Below are positions 1-9,326 of a stretch of 64,000 nt of DNA, piece by piece. The DNA comes from Dehalococcoidia bacterium (lineage in GTDB: Bacteria > Chloroflexota > Dehalococcoidia > DSTF01 > JACRBR01), in NCBI GenBank assembly GCA_015478665.1, contig JADMII010000013.1:1-64000 (forward strand), given 5' to 3'. The notes beneath the pieces are model-generated. The model made no database searches. It saw nothing but the letters and a program-made list of their open reading frames with translations, and was not told the origin of the DNA. Position numbers and translations under genes: made by a program. Within the stretch, counting starts at the first letter, position 1, and every line of letters begins with the position of its first letter.

Positions 1-442
<442 letters not shown>

Positions 443-561
443 GCCTGTCCGCTGTCCCTCGATCTCTGGTCTACGCGCCGGACCTCGCCGGCACAGGTGA
501 CCGCCGGTGACCTACACGTCCCCGGCGGTCCGGTTCGCCCGAAAGCGGATTCAGCCTCGGC

Positions 562-1032
562 CTACCACCGATAATGGATGAAGGCGCGGTTCGCCTCCGC
601 CATCCGGTGGGTGTCTTCCTTGCGCTTGATCGTCGCGCCCTGGCCGCCGGCGGCGTCCATGATCTCCGCCGCCAGCCGGTCGGCCATCGAGCGGCCGCCG
701 CGCGATCGCGCCGAGCGCAGCAGCCAGCGGATCGCCAGCGCCGTGCGCCGTTCGGCGCGGATGTCGACGGGCACCTGGTACGTCGCGCCGCCGACGCGCC
801 GCGGCTTCACCTCGATCGTCGGGGTGGCGTTCCGCATCGCGACCTCGAACGTGTCCATCGGGTTCTTGTGCGTCTGCGTCTCGACGCGGGCGAGCGCGTC
901 GTACATGATCCGCTCGGCGGTGCTCTTCTTGCCGCGCTCCATGATCTTGTTGACGAACATCGTCACCGTGCGGCTGTTGTACCGCTGGTCCGGCAGGATT
1001 TCGCGCTTCTCGACCTTCGATCGTCTCGGCAT
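562..1032 (-). CDS. rpsG: 30S ribosomal protein S7
   Basis: Primary 16S rRNA-binding protein that organises the head of the small ribosomal subunit. It has 156 residues, the usual length, opening with MPRRSKVEKREI and ending in RAFIHYRW; the conserved GGATYQVPV segment is in the middle. It lies 12 bases downstream of rpsL, with a GGAG ribosome-binding site just before the ATG, so the two are co-transcribed. Order rpsL-rpsG-fusA is the standard str operon. Confidence 0.98.
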   Translation of the reverse strand: MPRRSKVEKREILPDQRYNSRTVTMFVNKIMERGKKSTAERIMYDALARVETQTHKNPMDTFEVAMRNATPTIEVKPRRVGGATYQVPVDIRAERRTALAIRWLLRSARSRGGRSMADRLAAEIMDAAGGQGATIKRKEDTHRMAEANRAFIHYRW

Positions 1033-1044
1033 CGTTCGCTCCGG

Positions 1045-1455
1045 CTACGCCTTGCGCGTCCCGTACTTGCTGCGCCCCCGCTTACGGTTGGACACGCCCT
1101 GGGCATCGAGCGCGCCGCGGATGATGTGGTAGCGCACGCCCGGCAGATCCTTCACACGGCCGCCGCGGATCAGCACGACGGAGTGCTCTTGCAGCGAGTG
1201 CCCCTCGCCCGGGATGTACGCCGTCACCTCGATCTGGTTCGTCAGCCGCACGCGCGCGATCTTGCGCAGTGCGGAGTTCGGCTTCTTCGGCGTCATCGTC
1301 CGCACCTGCGTGCAGACGCCGCGCTTCTGCGGCGAGCCCTTGCCGCGGACGGTGCGGTTCTTCAGCGAGTTGTACGTGAAGCGCAACGCCGGCGCCTTCG
1401 TCTTCTTCGTCTGCTTCTTGCGGCCCTTGCGGACCAACTGGCTGATCGTCGGCAC
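1045..1455 (-). CDS. rpsL: 30S ribosomal protein S12
   Basis: Decoding-site protein of the small subunit, the classical streptomycin target. It has 136 residues and starts with GTG ([14 protein letters not shown]). The conserved [11 protein letters not shown] and [11 protein letters not shown] segments, which carry the decoding-loop and streptomycin-resistance lysines, are intact and carry no obvious resistance substitution. The N-terminal lysine-rich stretch is longer than in E. coli, as is common in Gram-positive-like lineages. First gene of the str operon, with about 260 bases of untranslated leader between it and the predicted transcription start. Confidence 0.98.
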   Translation of the reverse strand: MPTISQLVRKGRKKQTKKTKAPALRFTYNSLKNRTVRGKGSPQKRGVCTQVRTMTPKKPNSALRKIARVRLTNQIEVTAYIPGEGHSLQEHSVVLIRGGRVKDLPGVRYHIIRGALDAQGVSNRKRGRSKYGTRKA

Positions 1456-1719
1456 GATGTCCTGCGTTCTACGGCAGTGCCCGGCCGCCCCGCCATGGCG
1501 GGCGGCGTGCCTGCGCTCCGAAATGTCCTGCCGGCTGCCGGACGCCCCGTGGCGGGCGCACGAAAGGCCGGAGCCTTATTGCTGAGCCAGTCCGGCGTGA
1601 CCAGCGCTCCCGCATGCGGGCCGAAGGTCACCGTGCCGGCCGTTGTCACTTTGGGGTCTTCCGACCTGTTTGTGATGCTGGCGTCAATGCGTGCGGCGGA
1701 CCGCCGGACGCACCGAAGC
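1456..1719 (-). other. Long 5' leader of the str operon, no ORF supported
   Basis: Between the promoter at 1720-1748 and the rpsL GTG lie about 260 bases in which I find no credible gene on either strand. On the minus strand it contains a small GGTC-GGAA-GACC tetraloop hairpin (about 1653-1664) and a GC-rich stretch with inverted repeats next to the gene. Such a length is compatible with a regulatory leader, but I recognise no known ribosomal-protein leader fold. Confidence 0.35.
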
Positions 1720-1748
1720 ATGGTATCGGCGCCTCTCTATACTGTCAA
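1720..1748 (-). promoter_or_regulatory. Consensus sigma-70-type promoter of the str operon
   Basis: On the minus strand TTGACA (1748-1743) is followed after exactly 17 bases by TACCAT (1725-1720). The -35 is a perfect match and the -10 matches TATAAT at four of six positions. It points at rpsL and would start transcription near 1713. It is the best canonical promoter in the window, which fits the need for high expression of ribosomal genes. Confidence 0.75.
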
Positions 1749-1842
1749 GCAACTCCGGCGGTCGCCGGCGAGCACCACCGGGCGCGCCCGTACCCCTCGC
1801 GGCGCGGCGGGACGAAGCGGCGGGAAGCGTCGGCCGCGCCCG

Positions 1843-2121
1843 TCACTCGAATTCACGCAGGTGCTGCTCGACGACGGCGCGCGGCGTCAGCAGCAGGAAG
1901 AGGCCGAGGCCGACGGCGATGACGAGCAGGTCGTCGAGCTGGCCGAGCACAGGGATGAAGTCCGGGATCAGATCGAACGGCATGGCGACGTAGAGGCCGA
2001 TCACCGGCAGGACCGCCTTGGCGCGCCGCGGCACCTGAGGGTCGCGGAACATGCGCCAGATCAGCTGCACCTTGGCGCGCAGCGACAGCTTCATGATCCG
2101 CTGGCTCAGGTCTCGCTTCAC
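1843..2121 (-). CDS. DUF1232 (YkvA-like) membrane protein
   Basis: Small inner-membrane protein of unknown function. With the GTG at 2121 it has 92 residues. The family signature is clear in the middle: MPFDLIPDFIPVLGQLDD, followed by the hydrophobic stretch LLVIAVGLGLFLLL. The start was chosen because a TACACT -10 element ends six bases upstream, as in several other genes of this window; the ATG at 2136 would lie on the -10 itself. It is divergent from the membrane protein gene at 2218, about 100 bases away. Confidence 0.8.
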   Translation of the reverse strand: MKRDLSQRIMKLSLRAKVQLIWRMFRDPQVPRRAKAVLPVIGLYVAMPFDLIPDFIPVLGQLDDLLVIAVGLGLFLLLTPRAVVEQHLREFE

Positions 2122-2127
2122 CGACCC

Positions 2128-2133
2128 AGTGTA
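2128..2133 (-). promoter_or_regulatory. -10 element for a leaderless DUF1232 transcript
   Basis: TACACT on the minus strand ends six bases before the GTG at 2121, so the predicted transcription start falls on the start codon. No Shine-Dalgarno sequence can fit in between. Confidence 0.55.
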
Positions 2134-2205
2134 CATCGCACCGTGCGGCCATGACTCGACGGGACATCGGCCGGATCGACAGGTGCGGCGCCAGGGCGGC
2201 GGGCG

Positions 2206-2211
2206 TACACT
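2206..2211 (+). promoter_or_regulatory. -10 element for a leaderless transcript
   Basis: TACACT followed by six bases (GCGTCC) and then the ATG at 2218: the same hexamer and the same gap as the divergent promoter at 2128-2133. No TTGACA-like -35 is evident 17 bases upstream. Confidence 0.55.
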
Positions 2212-2217
2212 GCGTCC

Positions 2218-2730
2218 ATGGCTGAAGGCGACCTGAGCAAGCGGGAGCACGAGCGCAACCACGTCCTCGGCAGCCTCGCCGCGACGGCCGTGCTGACGGC
2301 GCTCCTGCGGACGGCGCAGGCCACCGGCTACACCCGCATGGACATGCCGCTGATGCTCGGGACGATGATGACGCCGGACCGCGACCGCGCGAAGGTCGCC
2401 GGCTTCTTCGCGCACATGCTGAACGGCTGGGTGTTCGCCTGGGCGTACATCGCCGCGTTCCACGCTTGGCGCCGCTCCGGCCCGCTCCTCGGCGCCGCCA
2501 TCGGCCTCGTGCACGGGCTCTTCGTCCTGATCTCGGTGCTGCCGCTGCTCCCGGGCGCGCATCCGCGCATGGCATCCGACTTCACCGGCCCGCAGCCGAC
2601 GACGCGGCTCGAGCCGCCCGGCTTCATGGCCCTGAACTACGGCCGGCGCACGCCGATCGTCACGCTCGCCGGGCACGTCATCTATGGCGCCATCCTGGGC
2701 TTCTTCTACAAGGTACAGCCGGACGAGTAG
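2218..2730 (+). CDS. Uncharacterised four-helix membrane protein
   Basis: Product of 170 residues that I do not recognise beyond an integral membrane protein. Four hydrophobic segments are visible at about residues 17-38, 60-84, 88-114 and 145-166, with a charged cytoplasmic N-terminus (MAEGDLSKREHERNH). No catalytic motif or cysteine pair is visible. It stands alone, divergent from the DUF1232 gene and convergent with the GH15 gene. Start chosen by the -10 element six bases upstream. Confidence 0.75.
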   Translation: MAEGDLSKREHERNHVLGSLAATAVLTALLRTAQATGYTRMDMPLMLGTMMTPDRDRAKVAGFFAHMLNGWVFAWAYIAAFHAWRRSGPLLGAAIGLVHGLFVLISVLPLLPGAHPRMASDFTGPQPTTRLEPPGFMALNYGRRTPIVTLAGHVIYGAILGFFYKVQPDE

Positions 2731-2800
2731 ACCCGGCCGGCCATTCCCCATCCACCCTCGACGGTCCACCATCGACGGTCGATGATTCGACGAGAGTTCC

Positions 2801-4654
2801 CTACTTGGCCGACGGCCACTGCCGCTGCTGCTCGCGGCTGCCGCTCTCGGCGTGCTGGATCGCCAGCGCCGCCGTGATCAGCGCCAGGTGGCTGAGCCCC
2901 TGCGGGAAGTTGCCGAGCGCCGTGCCCGTCTTCGCCTCCCACTCCTCCGACAGCAGGCCGACGTCGTTCGCCGCCGTCATCGTCTGATCGAAGACCGCGC
3001 GCGCCTCCTCCGTGCGGTGCGCCTGTGCCAGCGCGCAGGCGAGCCAGAAGTTGCAGAAGATGAAGGTCCCCTCGTCGCCCTCGACGCCGTCGTCGAAGTC
3101 CGTGTAGCGCTTCAGAAAGCCGTCCCTGCCCAGCCGCTCCTTGATGGCGTCGATCGTCGACAGCATGCGCGGGTCGTCCGGGGCGATGAAGCGCACGATC
3201 GACATCGCCAGCACCGATGCGTCGAGCGCATCGCCGTCCAGCACCTGCGTGAAGGCACCGACCTCGCGGTTGTAGCCGCGCGCGAGCACCTCCGCGCGGA
3301 GCGTGTCGGCCTCGCGGCGCCAGCGGCCGGCGTCGCCCTTGATACGACCTTCGTCGTCGAGCGCGGCCGCTTCGGTCAGCGCCTGCCACGCCATCACCTT
3401 CGACTCGACGTACTGCTGCGGCGCCGCGCGCGCTTCCCAGATACCGTTGTCCGGCTCCGGCCAGTGGTCGGCGACAAAATCGGCCACCTGGCTGATGAAG
3501 CGCGCCTCGTCGCTGGCCACCTTGCCATCCTGGTCCTCGAGGAAGGCGTGGATGGCGCCGATCAACTCGCCGTAGACATCGAGCTGATGCTGGTTGTAGG
3601 CGGCGTTGCCGATGCGCACCGGCCGCGAGCCGCGGTAGCCCTCCAGGTGGTCGACCTCGTGCTCGCTGACGTGCGGCTCGCCGAGCACGGAGTAGAGCGG
3701 GCCGAGCCGCGGCGCGGTCTGGTGCGTGGCGTGCATCAGCCAGCTGAAGAAGGCATTCGCTTCCGCCTGCAGGCCGATGCTCAGGAACGCCTTGACGGTG
3801 AATGCCGCGTCGCGGATCCAGCAGTAGCGATAGTCCCAGTTCCGCGCGCCGCCGATCCGTTCCGGCAGCGACGTCGTCGGCGCCGCGACGATCGCCCCGG
3901 AGGGCGCGTACGAGAGCAGCTTGAGCGCGAGGGCGCTGCGGACGACGCCGTTCCGGTAGGGGCCGTCGTAGTCCACGCGCGACGACCAGTCCTGCCAGAA
4001 GGCGATCGTCTCTTCGTAGAGCCGGTCGACGTAGCCATCGGAGACGATCACCGCCGGCTCGTCGTGTGAGTAGGCGAGCGAGAAGCGCAGCCGCTCGCCG
4101 GCCTTCGCGTCGAAGCGCCCGCGCGCGTCGTACGGCGCCACGTCGAGTGCGACGTCGCTGCGCAGGTGAAGGGCGTGGCGGCCGCGCAGCGCCGTCACCT
4201 CCGTCGGCGTGTGTCCGTGCAGGCGGACGCTGCCGACGCCGTAGTCGGGCCGCGGCACGTAGGCGAGGCGCATCGGCACACAGCCGCTGCGCCCTTCGAC
4301 GATGCGGATCAGCATGCGCAGCGGCGCCAGCGCCTCTCGCTTCACGGCCTCGTCCTGCGCCGGCATGAAGTCGATCAGCGCGACGTCGCCCTGATCCGTA
4401 TGGAAGGTCGTCTCGAGCACGTTGGTGGCGTCGATGTAGCGGCGGCGCGCGGTGTAGGCGCACTCGGGCACGATCTGGAAGTGACCGCCGCGATCCCAAT
4501 CGAGCATGCGCGCGAAGACTGCCGGGCTGTCGAACTTCGGCAGGCACATCCAGTCGACGGAGCCGTCGCGCGAGATCAGCGCGCTCGCCCGCGAGTCGCC
4601 GACGAGCGCATAGTCGCTGATGGGCGGATAGCGGTCCGCCGGGCTGTTGGCCAT
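2801..4654 (-). CDS. GH15-family glucoamylase/trehalase-like glycosidase
   Basis: Glycoside hydrolase of family 15, predicted to release glucose from alpha-glucans or trehalose by inversion. 617 residues from the ATG at 4654. The N-terminal half is the beta-sandwich typical of bacterial GH15 (ISDYALVGDSRASALI), and the C-terminal half is the (alpha/alpha)6 barrel. Family motifs NWDYRYCWIRDAAF (about residue 270) and EWEAKTGTALGNFPQG (near the C-terminus, with the presumed catalytic base Glu) are present. No signal peptide is seen, so it is probably cytoplasmic. Upstream in-frame codons to 4732 are rejected as start because TACAAT ends six bases before the ATG. Glucoamylase and trehalase cannot be separated by eye. 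Confidence 0.88.
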   Translation of the reverse strand: MANSPADRYPPISDYALVGDSRASALISRDGSVDWMCLPKFDSPAVFARMLDWDRGGHFQIVPECAYTARRRYIDATNVLETTFHTDQGDVALIDFMPAQDEAVKREALAPLRMLIRIVEGRSGCVPMRLAYVPRPDYGVGSVRLHGHTPTEVTALRGRHALHLRSDVALDVAPYDARGRFDAKAGERLRFSLAYSHDEPAVIVSDGYVDRLYEETIAFWQDWSSRVDYDGPYRNGVVRSALALKLLSYAPSGAIVAAPTTSLPERIGGARNWDYRYCWIRDAAFTVKAFLSIGLQAEANAFFSWLMHATHQTAPRLGPLYSVLGEPHVSEHEVDHLEGYRGSRPVRIGNAAYNQHQLDVYGELIGAIHAFLEDQDGKVASDEARFISQVADFVADHWPEPDNGIWEARAAPQQYVESKVMAWQALTEAAALDDEGRIKGDAGRWRREADTLRAEVLARGYNREVGAFTQVLDGDALDASVLAMSIVRFIAPDDPRMLSTIDAIKERLGRDGFLKRYTDFDDGVEGDEGTFIFCNFWLACALAQAHRTEEARAVFDQTMTAANDVGLLSEEWEAKTGTALGNFPQGLSHLALITAALAIQHAESGSREQQRQWPSAK

Positions 4655-4660
4655 TGTTCT

Positions 4661-4666
4661 ATTGTA
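4661..4666 (-). promoter_or_regulatory. -10 element for a leaderless GH15 transcript
   Basis: TACAAT on the minus strand, then AGAACA, then the ATG at 4654. The gap is six bases and there is no Shine-Dalgarno sequence. Confidence 0.55.
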
Positions 4667-4928
4667 GACAAGATCGGACGCGCCACGTCCATCGTCACCA
4701 GATCGGGCGGGCGCGGCCGATGATCGGGACATCGGACGGCCGTCGTGCAGGGGCTACCGGACGGGCTACCTCCTTCCTCTGCCTGCGACGGCGGCCCCGC
4801 GCGATGCGAGGCCGTCGTCACGTCCGACGTTCGGCACCGGCGGGCGCGGTTTCCCGTCAGCGCCCGGAGGCGCATACTTCCACACGTACACGCCGCGCTT
4901 GGCACAGCGAGCTGAGGAGGAGCACCCG

Positions 4929-5741
4929 ATGCCCGACTATCGCGACATCCTGTACGAACCGCGCGGCGGCGTCGTGCTGATCACGCTCAACCGGCCGGAA
5001 AAGCTGAACGCCTGGACGCCGACGATGGAGGACGAGTTCATCGACGCCGTGCGCACGGCCTCCGCCGACGCGGCCGTCGGCTGCATCGTCGTCACCGGCG
5101 CCGGCCGTGGATTCTGCGCCGGCGCCGACATCGGCGGCTGGGATCGCAGGCTCCAGGGAGAGGCGCCGCCGCGGCCGTCGAAGATGCTGAACGAGGGCGG
5201 CAGCCCGGAGGTGCCGATCACGCTGGCCCAGGCGAAGCCGGTGATCGCAGCGATCAACGGCGTGTCCGTCGGCGTCGGCCTGACGATGACGCTGGCCTGC
5301 GACATCCGCCTCGCCTCGACGGCCGCGCGCTTCTCGGCGCGCTTCGTGCGCGTCGGCCTGACGCCGGAGTGCGGCAGCACCCGCTACCTGCCGCTGGTCG
5401 CCGGCCTGCCCAACGCGCTCTTCCTCGCCCTCACCGGCCGCATCATCGATGCCGACGAGGGGCTGCAGCGCCGCCTCGTCGACCGGCTCGTCGCGCCCAC
5501 TGAGCTGATGCCGACGGCGCTCAAGCTGGCAGAGGAGATCGCCGCCAACCCCCATGAGGCGGTGTGGGCGGCGAAGCGCATGCTGCACGCCAACGCGAGC
5601 GAGCAGGACATCCGCCGCGTCGTGACGCTCGAGAGCTATTCGATCCGCGAGCGGCAGACGGAGCCGGACCATCGCGAGGCGGTGACGGCGTTCATGGAGA
5701 AGCGCGAGCCGCGCTTCAACGCGCGCCAGACCGCCCCCTGA
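4929..5741 (+). CDS. Enoyl-CoA hydratase/isomerase family protein
   Basis: Crotonase-fold enzyme acting on acyl-CoA thioesters, probably hydrating 2-enoyl-CoA in fatty-acid or aromatic-acid oxidation. 270 residues. It shows the NRPEKLNAW opening, GRGFCAGADIGG (first oxyanion-hole strand), AINGVSVGVGLTM (second), and GLTPECGSTRYLP containing the first catalytic Glu position; DADEGLQRRLVD follows. The start ATG at 4929 has a strong GAGGAGG site at 4914-4920. Exact substrate cannot be told. Other CoA genes are in the window but not adjacent. Confidence 0.9.
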   Translation: MPDYRDILYEPRGGVVLITLNRPEKLNAWTPTMEDEFIDAVRTASADAAVGCIVVTGAGRGFCAGADIGGWDRRLQGEAPPRPSKMLNEGGSPEVPITLAQAKPVIAAINGVSVGVGLTMTLACDIRLASTAARFSARFVRVGLTPECGSTRYLPLVAGLPNALFLALTGRIIDADEGLQRRLVDRLVAPTELMPTALKLAEEIAANPHEAVWAAKRMLHANASEQDIRRVVTLESYSIRERQTEPDHREAVTAFMEKREPRFNARQTAP

Positions 5742-5910
5742 CGTCCGGCCGCGGGCGATGCCGCTGCGAGAGCGGCGCGCGCGGCGTCCGAGTCACCGGC
5801 GGCGAACACCGGCGGCTGCGCGGCAGCGAGGCGCTGCGGATCGTCGCACCGCCGAAATACGTCCGTGACGCGCCGGCCGCTACAGTGGAGAGGTACCGGG
5901 AGTCCGACCG

Positions 5911-6627
5911 ATGCCCTTCCTCCGATTCGAGCGCATCGCGATCAGGGCGCCCTTCCGCGTCCCGTTCACGCTCGTGACGCTCGCGGTGCTGGCGTTCTTC
6001 GCCGTGCAGTCGCGGTCGGCGTTCGGCGAGCTGCCGGAGCGCGCGATCGAGCGCGTCGGCTTCGCCCCCTATGACCTGCTGGCCTTCGACTGGGGCCGCA
6101 TCTTCAACTCCGCGCTCTTCACCCGCGGCGGCGTGGAGTTCTGGGCCGCCGTCGCGATGGTGCTCCTTGCCGTCGGCATCGCCGAATGGTTCGCGGGCAC
6201 GGCCTTCGCCGCGCTGACGTTCTGGGGCGTCCACCTGCTGACGCTCGTCGTCGAATCCGTCCTCGTCGCGCTGCCGCTGAAGCTCGCCGGCGTCGCCATC
6301 GGCGCCCAGATCGTGGAGCTGCGCGATGTCGGTCCGTCGGCCGGCTACGTCGGCGCCCTCGGCGTCGTCTGCGCGATGCTCCCGCCGCGCTGGCGCTATC
6401 TTGCCGCGGCGGCCGTCCTCGGCGCGCTGCTCTACGTCGGCTTCGCACCGGACGTCGATGGGTCGAGCATCGCGGCGATCTGGTCCGCGACGATCGCGCA
6501 CCTCATCGCCTTCCCGCTCGGCTTCGCGGCCTACCTCGCATGGTCGCGCCTGCGGACCCGGCGCGGAGGAGGGCGCGCCGGCGCCGATCAGCTCGCCAGC
6601 AGCACGCCGACGACGACAAGGCCGTAG
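5911..6627 (+). CDS. Divergent rhomboid-like membrane protein
   Basis: Integral membrane protein of 238 residues with about six hydrophobic segments, starting right after a charged N-terminus. The layout resembles rhomboid intramembrane serine proteases: NSALFTRGGVEFW near the second helix (rhomboids have a similar segment with His), VGPSAGYVGALG where the active-site GxSG-containing helix is expected, and AHLIAFPLGF where the catalytic His-containing last helix is expected. Ser and His are therefore both available, but the motif reads GPSAG rather than GxSG, so activity is uncertain. A TACAGT -10-like hexamer lies at 5881-5886. The 3' end overlaps the convergent TauE gene by 40 bases. Confidence 0.6.
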   Translation: MPFLRFERIAIRAPFRVPFTLVTLAVLAFFAVQSRSAFGELPERAIERVGFAPYDLLAFDWGRIFNSALFTRGGVEFWAAVAMVLLAVGIAEWFAGTAFAALTFWGVHLLTLVVESVLVALPLKLAGVAIGAQIVELRDVGPSAGYVGALGVVCAMLPPRWRYLAAAAVLGALLYVGFAPDVDGSSIAAIWSATIAHLIAFPLGFAAYLAWSRLRTRRGGGRAGADQLASSTPTTTRP

Positions 6628-7367
6628 GCGATCACCGTCACCTTCAGCCACGTGCCGCCGAGGCGCCGCGCGACGCCGACGCCCAGATAGCCGCCGGTGA
6701 TCGCCCCGAGCGCCATCACCCCGGCGGCGCCCCAGCGGATGTAGCCCGTACCGATGAAGCTGGCGGCGATGAAGTAGATGACGGCGACCGCGTTGACGAT
6801 CAGCGCGACCAGCCCCTTCAACGCATTCGAGTGCTGGATCTCGTCGGGCAGCAGCACCGAGAGCACTGCCAGCATCATGATCCCCAGCCCGGCGCCGAAG
6901 TAGCCGCCGTAGATCGCCAGCACGAAGACGACGGCGCGCAGCACGAGCGGCACGTCCCCGCTCGACCCCGAGACGAGGCGATGGGTCTGCGCGAAGCGGC
7001 TCAACGGCGTCTGCAGGGCGAGCAGCCCGCAGGCGAAGAGGATCAGGAACGGCACGATCGCATCGAACGCGGAGGTCGGCGTCGCCAGAAGAACGGCAGA
7101 GCCGAGCAGGCCGCCCGCAGCCGCCGGCGGAAGCAGGGCGATGACGCGCCTGCGCTGGCGCCAGAGCTCCTCGCGATAGCCGAAGGAGCCGCCGACCGTC
7201 CCCGGCCAGATGGCGACGGTGTTGGTGACGTTCGCCGTCTTCGCGCTGTAGCCGGCCCAGATCAGCGCCGGAAAGCTGATCAGCGAGCCGCCGCCGGCGA
7301 CGGCGTTGATCGCGCCCGCCACCGTCGCCGCGAGCGAGAGTCCGAGATAGACGAGCGCATCGAGCAT
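6588..7367 (-). CDS. TauE/SafE-family anion permease (sulfite exporter-like)
   Basis: Polytopic inner-membrane permease of 259 residues from the ATG at 7367. The N-terminal repeat AATVAGAINAVAGGGSLISF and the second-half IYGGYFGAGLGIMMLAVLS are the two inverted TauE/SafE repeats. Members export sulfite, sulfoacetate or related organosulfur anions, but the substrate here cannot be read from sequence. In-frame codons upstream to 7580 overlap the divergent acyl-CoA dehydrogenase and are not supported. Its last 40 bases overlap the convergent gene. Confidence 0.88.
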   Translation of the reverse strand: MLDALVYLGLSLAATVAGAINAVAGGGSLISFPALIWAGYSAKTANVTNTVAIWPGTVGGSFGYREELWRQRRRVIALLPPAAAGGLLGSAVLLATPTSAFDAIVPFLILFACGLLALQTPLSRFAQTHRLVSGSSGDVPLVLRAVVFVLAIYGGYFGAGLGIMMLAVLSVLLPDEIQHSNALKGLVALIVNAVAVIYFIAASFIGTGYIRWGAAGVMALGAITGGYLGVGVARRLGGTWLKVTVIAYGLVVVGVLLAS

Positions 7368-7539
7368 TCTGCAGGCAACGATGCCGGTTCCCGGCCACTG
7401 GCGCCACCGCAGGCGCTGCTCGCCGGCGCACCTCCGCTCGCCGCGCGACGACGCCAGGGACCGACCATCGCGCCACCATCGCTGCAGCCGCCGACCGTGG
7501 TAGCATGCCCTCACAGCGAGCTTCACACCGAGGTGCACC

Positions 7540-9318
7540 ATGACGACCGAGACGCGCCCCGCCGCGGCGGACACCGGCATCGATTACAGCGCCTTCGAAA
7601 GCGCGATCGGCCTCAACTGGTACGACGTCGACCCCAACCTGCGCCAGATCGTCGAGCGCCTGACATTGCCCGCCGACCGCGAGTTCGTCGAGCGCCAGCT
7701 CGAGAAGATGGGCGCGATCATGGGCCAGCGGATCGCCGCCCGGGCGGAGGTGACGGACAAGAACCCGCCCCGGCTCGAGAAGTACGACCGCTGGGGCATC
7801 GAGGTGAACGACGTCGTCCACCACGAGGGCGCGCGCGAGACGAAGCGCGACCTCTGGGAGAACGGCTTCATCGGCCTGCGTTGGACGGACGAGGTTCGCA
7901 AGACGCGCGCCGGCCGCCTGCCGCCGGCGCTTGGCACCGCCTTCTCGTACTTCCTCAGCCAGGCGGAAACGGGCATGCTCTGCGCCATCGGCATGACGTC
8001 GAGCGCCGCCGGGATCATCGACCGCCACGCCCCGGCGGAGGTGCGCGAGCGATTCTTGCCGCACCTGACGACGATGGACTTCGCCGAGGCGTGGGACGGC
8101 GCAATGTTCATGACGGAGATCAAGGGCGGCAGCGACCTCGCGAGCAGCGAATGCGCGGCGACGAAGACGGCCGACGGCTGGCGAATCAACGGCTCGAAGT
8201 GGTTCTGCTCGAACGTCGACGCGGAGGCGATCCTGACGCTGGCGCGGCCCGAAGGCGGCGCCGCCGGCCTGCCCGGACTGGCGACGTTCCTCGTGCCGAA
8301 GCGGCGCGCCGACGGCACGCGCAACGGCATCCACATCCGGCGCCTCAAAGACAAGCTCGGCACGAAGGCGGTGCCGACCGGCGAGGTGGACTTCGAGGAC
8401 GCGGAGGCCTACCTGATGGGCGGCGAACGGACGTCCTCCGACGCCGGCGCCCGCGACGGCCGCGGCATCAACCGCATGATGGAGATGGTGCAGGGGTCGC
8501 GCTTCGGCGTCGCGCTGATGGGGCTCGGCATCATGCGCCGAAGCTTCCTCGAAGCGGCGATCTACGCCTTCCGGCGCAGCGCCTTCGGGCGTCCCATCGC
8601 CGAGTACCCGCTCGTGCGCGAGACGCTCGTCGACATGGCGGTCGAGGTTGAAGCCGGCTGCGCGATCGCCTTCGAGGCCGCGCAGGCCGGCGCGAAGCAG
8701 GACGCCGAATCGCGCCGGCTGTACCGCATCCTCGTGCCGCTGGCCAAGTTCCGCTGCGCGCGACGCGGCGTCGAGCTGGCGTCGCAGGCGGTCGAGATGC
8801 ACGGCGGCAACGGCTACATCGAGAACTGGCCGGTCGCCCGCCAGCTCCGCGACGCCCAGTGCCACACGATCTGGGAGGGCACCGAGAACATCATCTGCCT
8901 CGATGTCCTGCGGGCGATGACCAGGGAGCACGCCGAGGAGGCCCTCTTCGCCCGCATCGAGCGCGCGATCGGCGGCGCCGAGCATCCTGCCATCGCCGAT
9001 GCGGTCTCGCAGGTCGGCCGCTCCGTCGACGACGTGAAGGAAGCCGTCGCCGCCCTCGAGCGGGCGCCGCAGGAGATGCGCCTGCTGCACGCGCGGCGCC
9101 TAACCGGCTTCCTGGCCGACGTCGCGCAAGCGGCCCTGCTGGTCGAAGAGGCGACGTGGGAGCTGGCCGAGAAGGACTCCGCACGAAAGGCGATCGTCGC
9201 CCGCCGCTTCGTCGAGACGCACCTCCGCGAGCGGCCGCTGCGGGGGATCACGTCGCCGGATCGCACGGCGCTCGACGACTTCGAGGCCATCGTGCGCTAC
9301 CAGGCGGTGCGGCCGTAG
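7540..9318 (+). CDS. Acyl-CoA dehydrogenase, AidB-like, with long C-terminal extension
   Basis: FAD-dependent acyl-CoA dehydrogenase family protein of 592 residues. The flavin/substrate-binding middle domain reads AWDGAMFMTEIKGGSDLA and WRINGSKWFCSN; the C-terminal helical domain carries AFGRPIAEYPLVR and EMHGGNGYIENWPVARQLRD with IWEGTENI. The pattern MTE.KGGSD plus long N- and C-terminal extensions matches the AidB/isovaleryl-type subgroup rather than short-chain enzymes. A real dehydrogenase role versus an AidB-like role cannot be decided. Electrons would go to ETF; a candidate membrane acceptor is at 31943. Confidence 0.9.
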   Translation: MTTETRPAAADTGIDYSAFESAIGLNWYDVDPNLRQIVERLTLPADREFVERQLEKMGAIMGQRIAARAEVTDKNPPRLEKYDRWGIEVNDVVHHEGARETKRDLWENGFIGLRWTDEVRKTRAGRLPPALGTAFSYFLSQAETGMLCAIGMTSSAAGIIDRHAPAEVRERFLPHLTTMDFAEAWDGAMFMTEIKGGSDLASSECAATKTADGWRINGSKWFCSNVDAEAILTLARPEGGAAGLPGLATFLVPKRRADGTRNGIHIRRLKDKLGTKAVPTGEVDFEDAEAYLMGGERTSSDAGARDGRGINRMMEMVQGSRFGVALMGLGIMRRSFLEAAIYAFRRSAFGRPIAEYPLVRETLVDMAVEVEAGCAIAFEAAQAGAKQDAESRRLYRILVPLAKFRCARRGVELASQAVEMHGGNGYIENWPVARQLRDAQCHTIWEGTENIICLDVLRAMTREHAEEALFARIERAIGGAEHPAIADAVSQVGRSVDDVKEAVAALERAPQEMRLLHARRLTGFLADVAQAALLVEEATWELAEKDSARKAIVARRFVETHLRERPLRGITSPDRTALDDFEAIVRYQAVRP

Positions 9319-9326
9319 CCTCGTCC

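Noticed and set aside
5716-9090. A 1124-codon open frame on the minus strand
   Set aside because: It is antisense to the enoyl-CoA hydratase end, the rhomboid-like and acyl-CoA dehydrogenase genes and in another frame of the TauE gene. Its translation is Arg/Ala/Asp-rich low complexity, the usual shadow in high-GC DNA.
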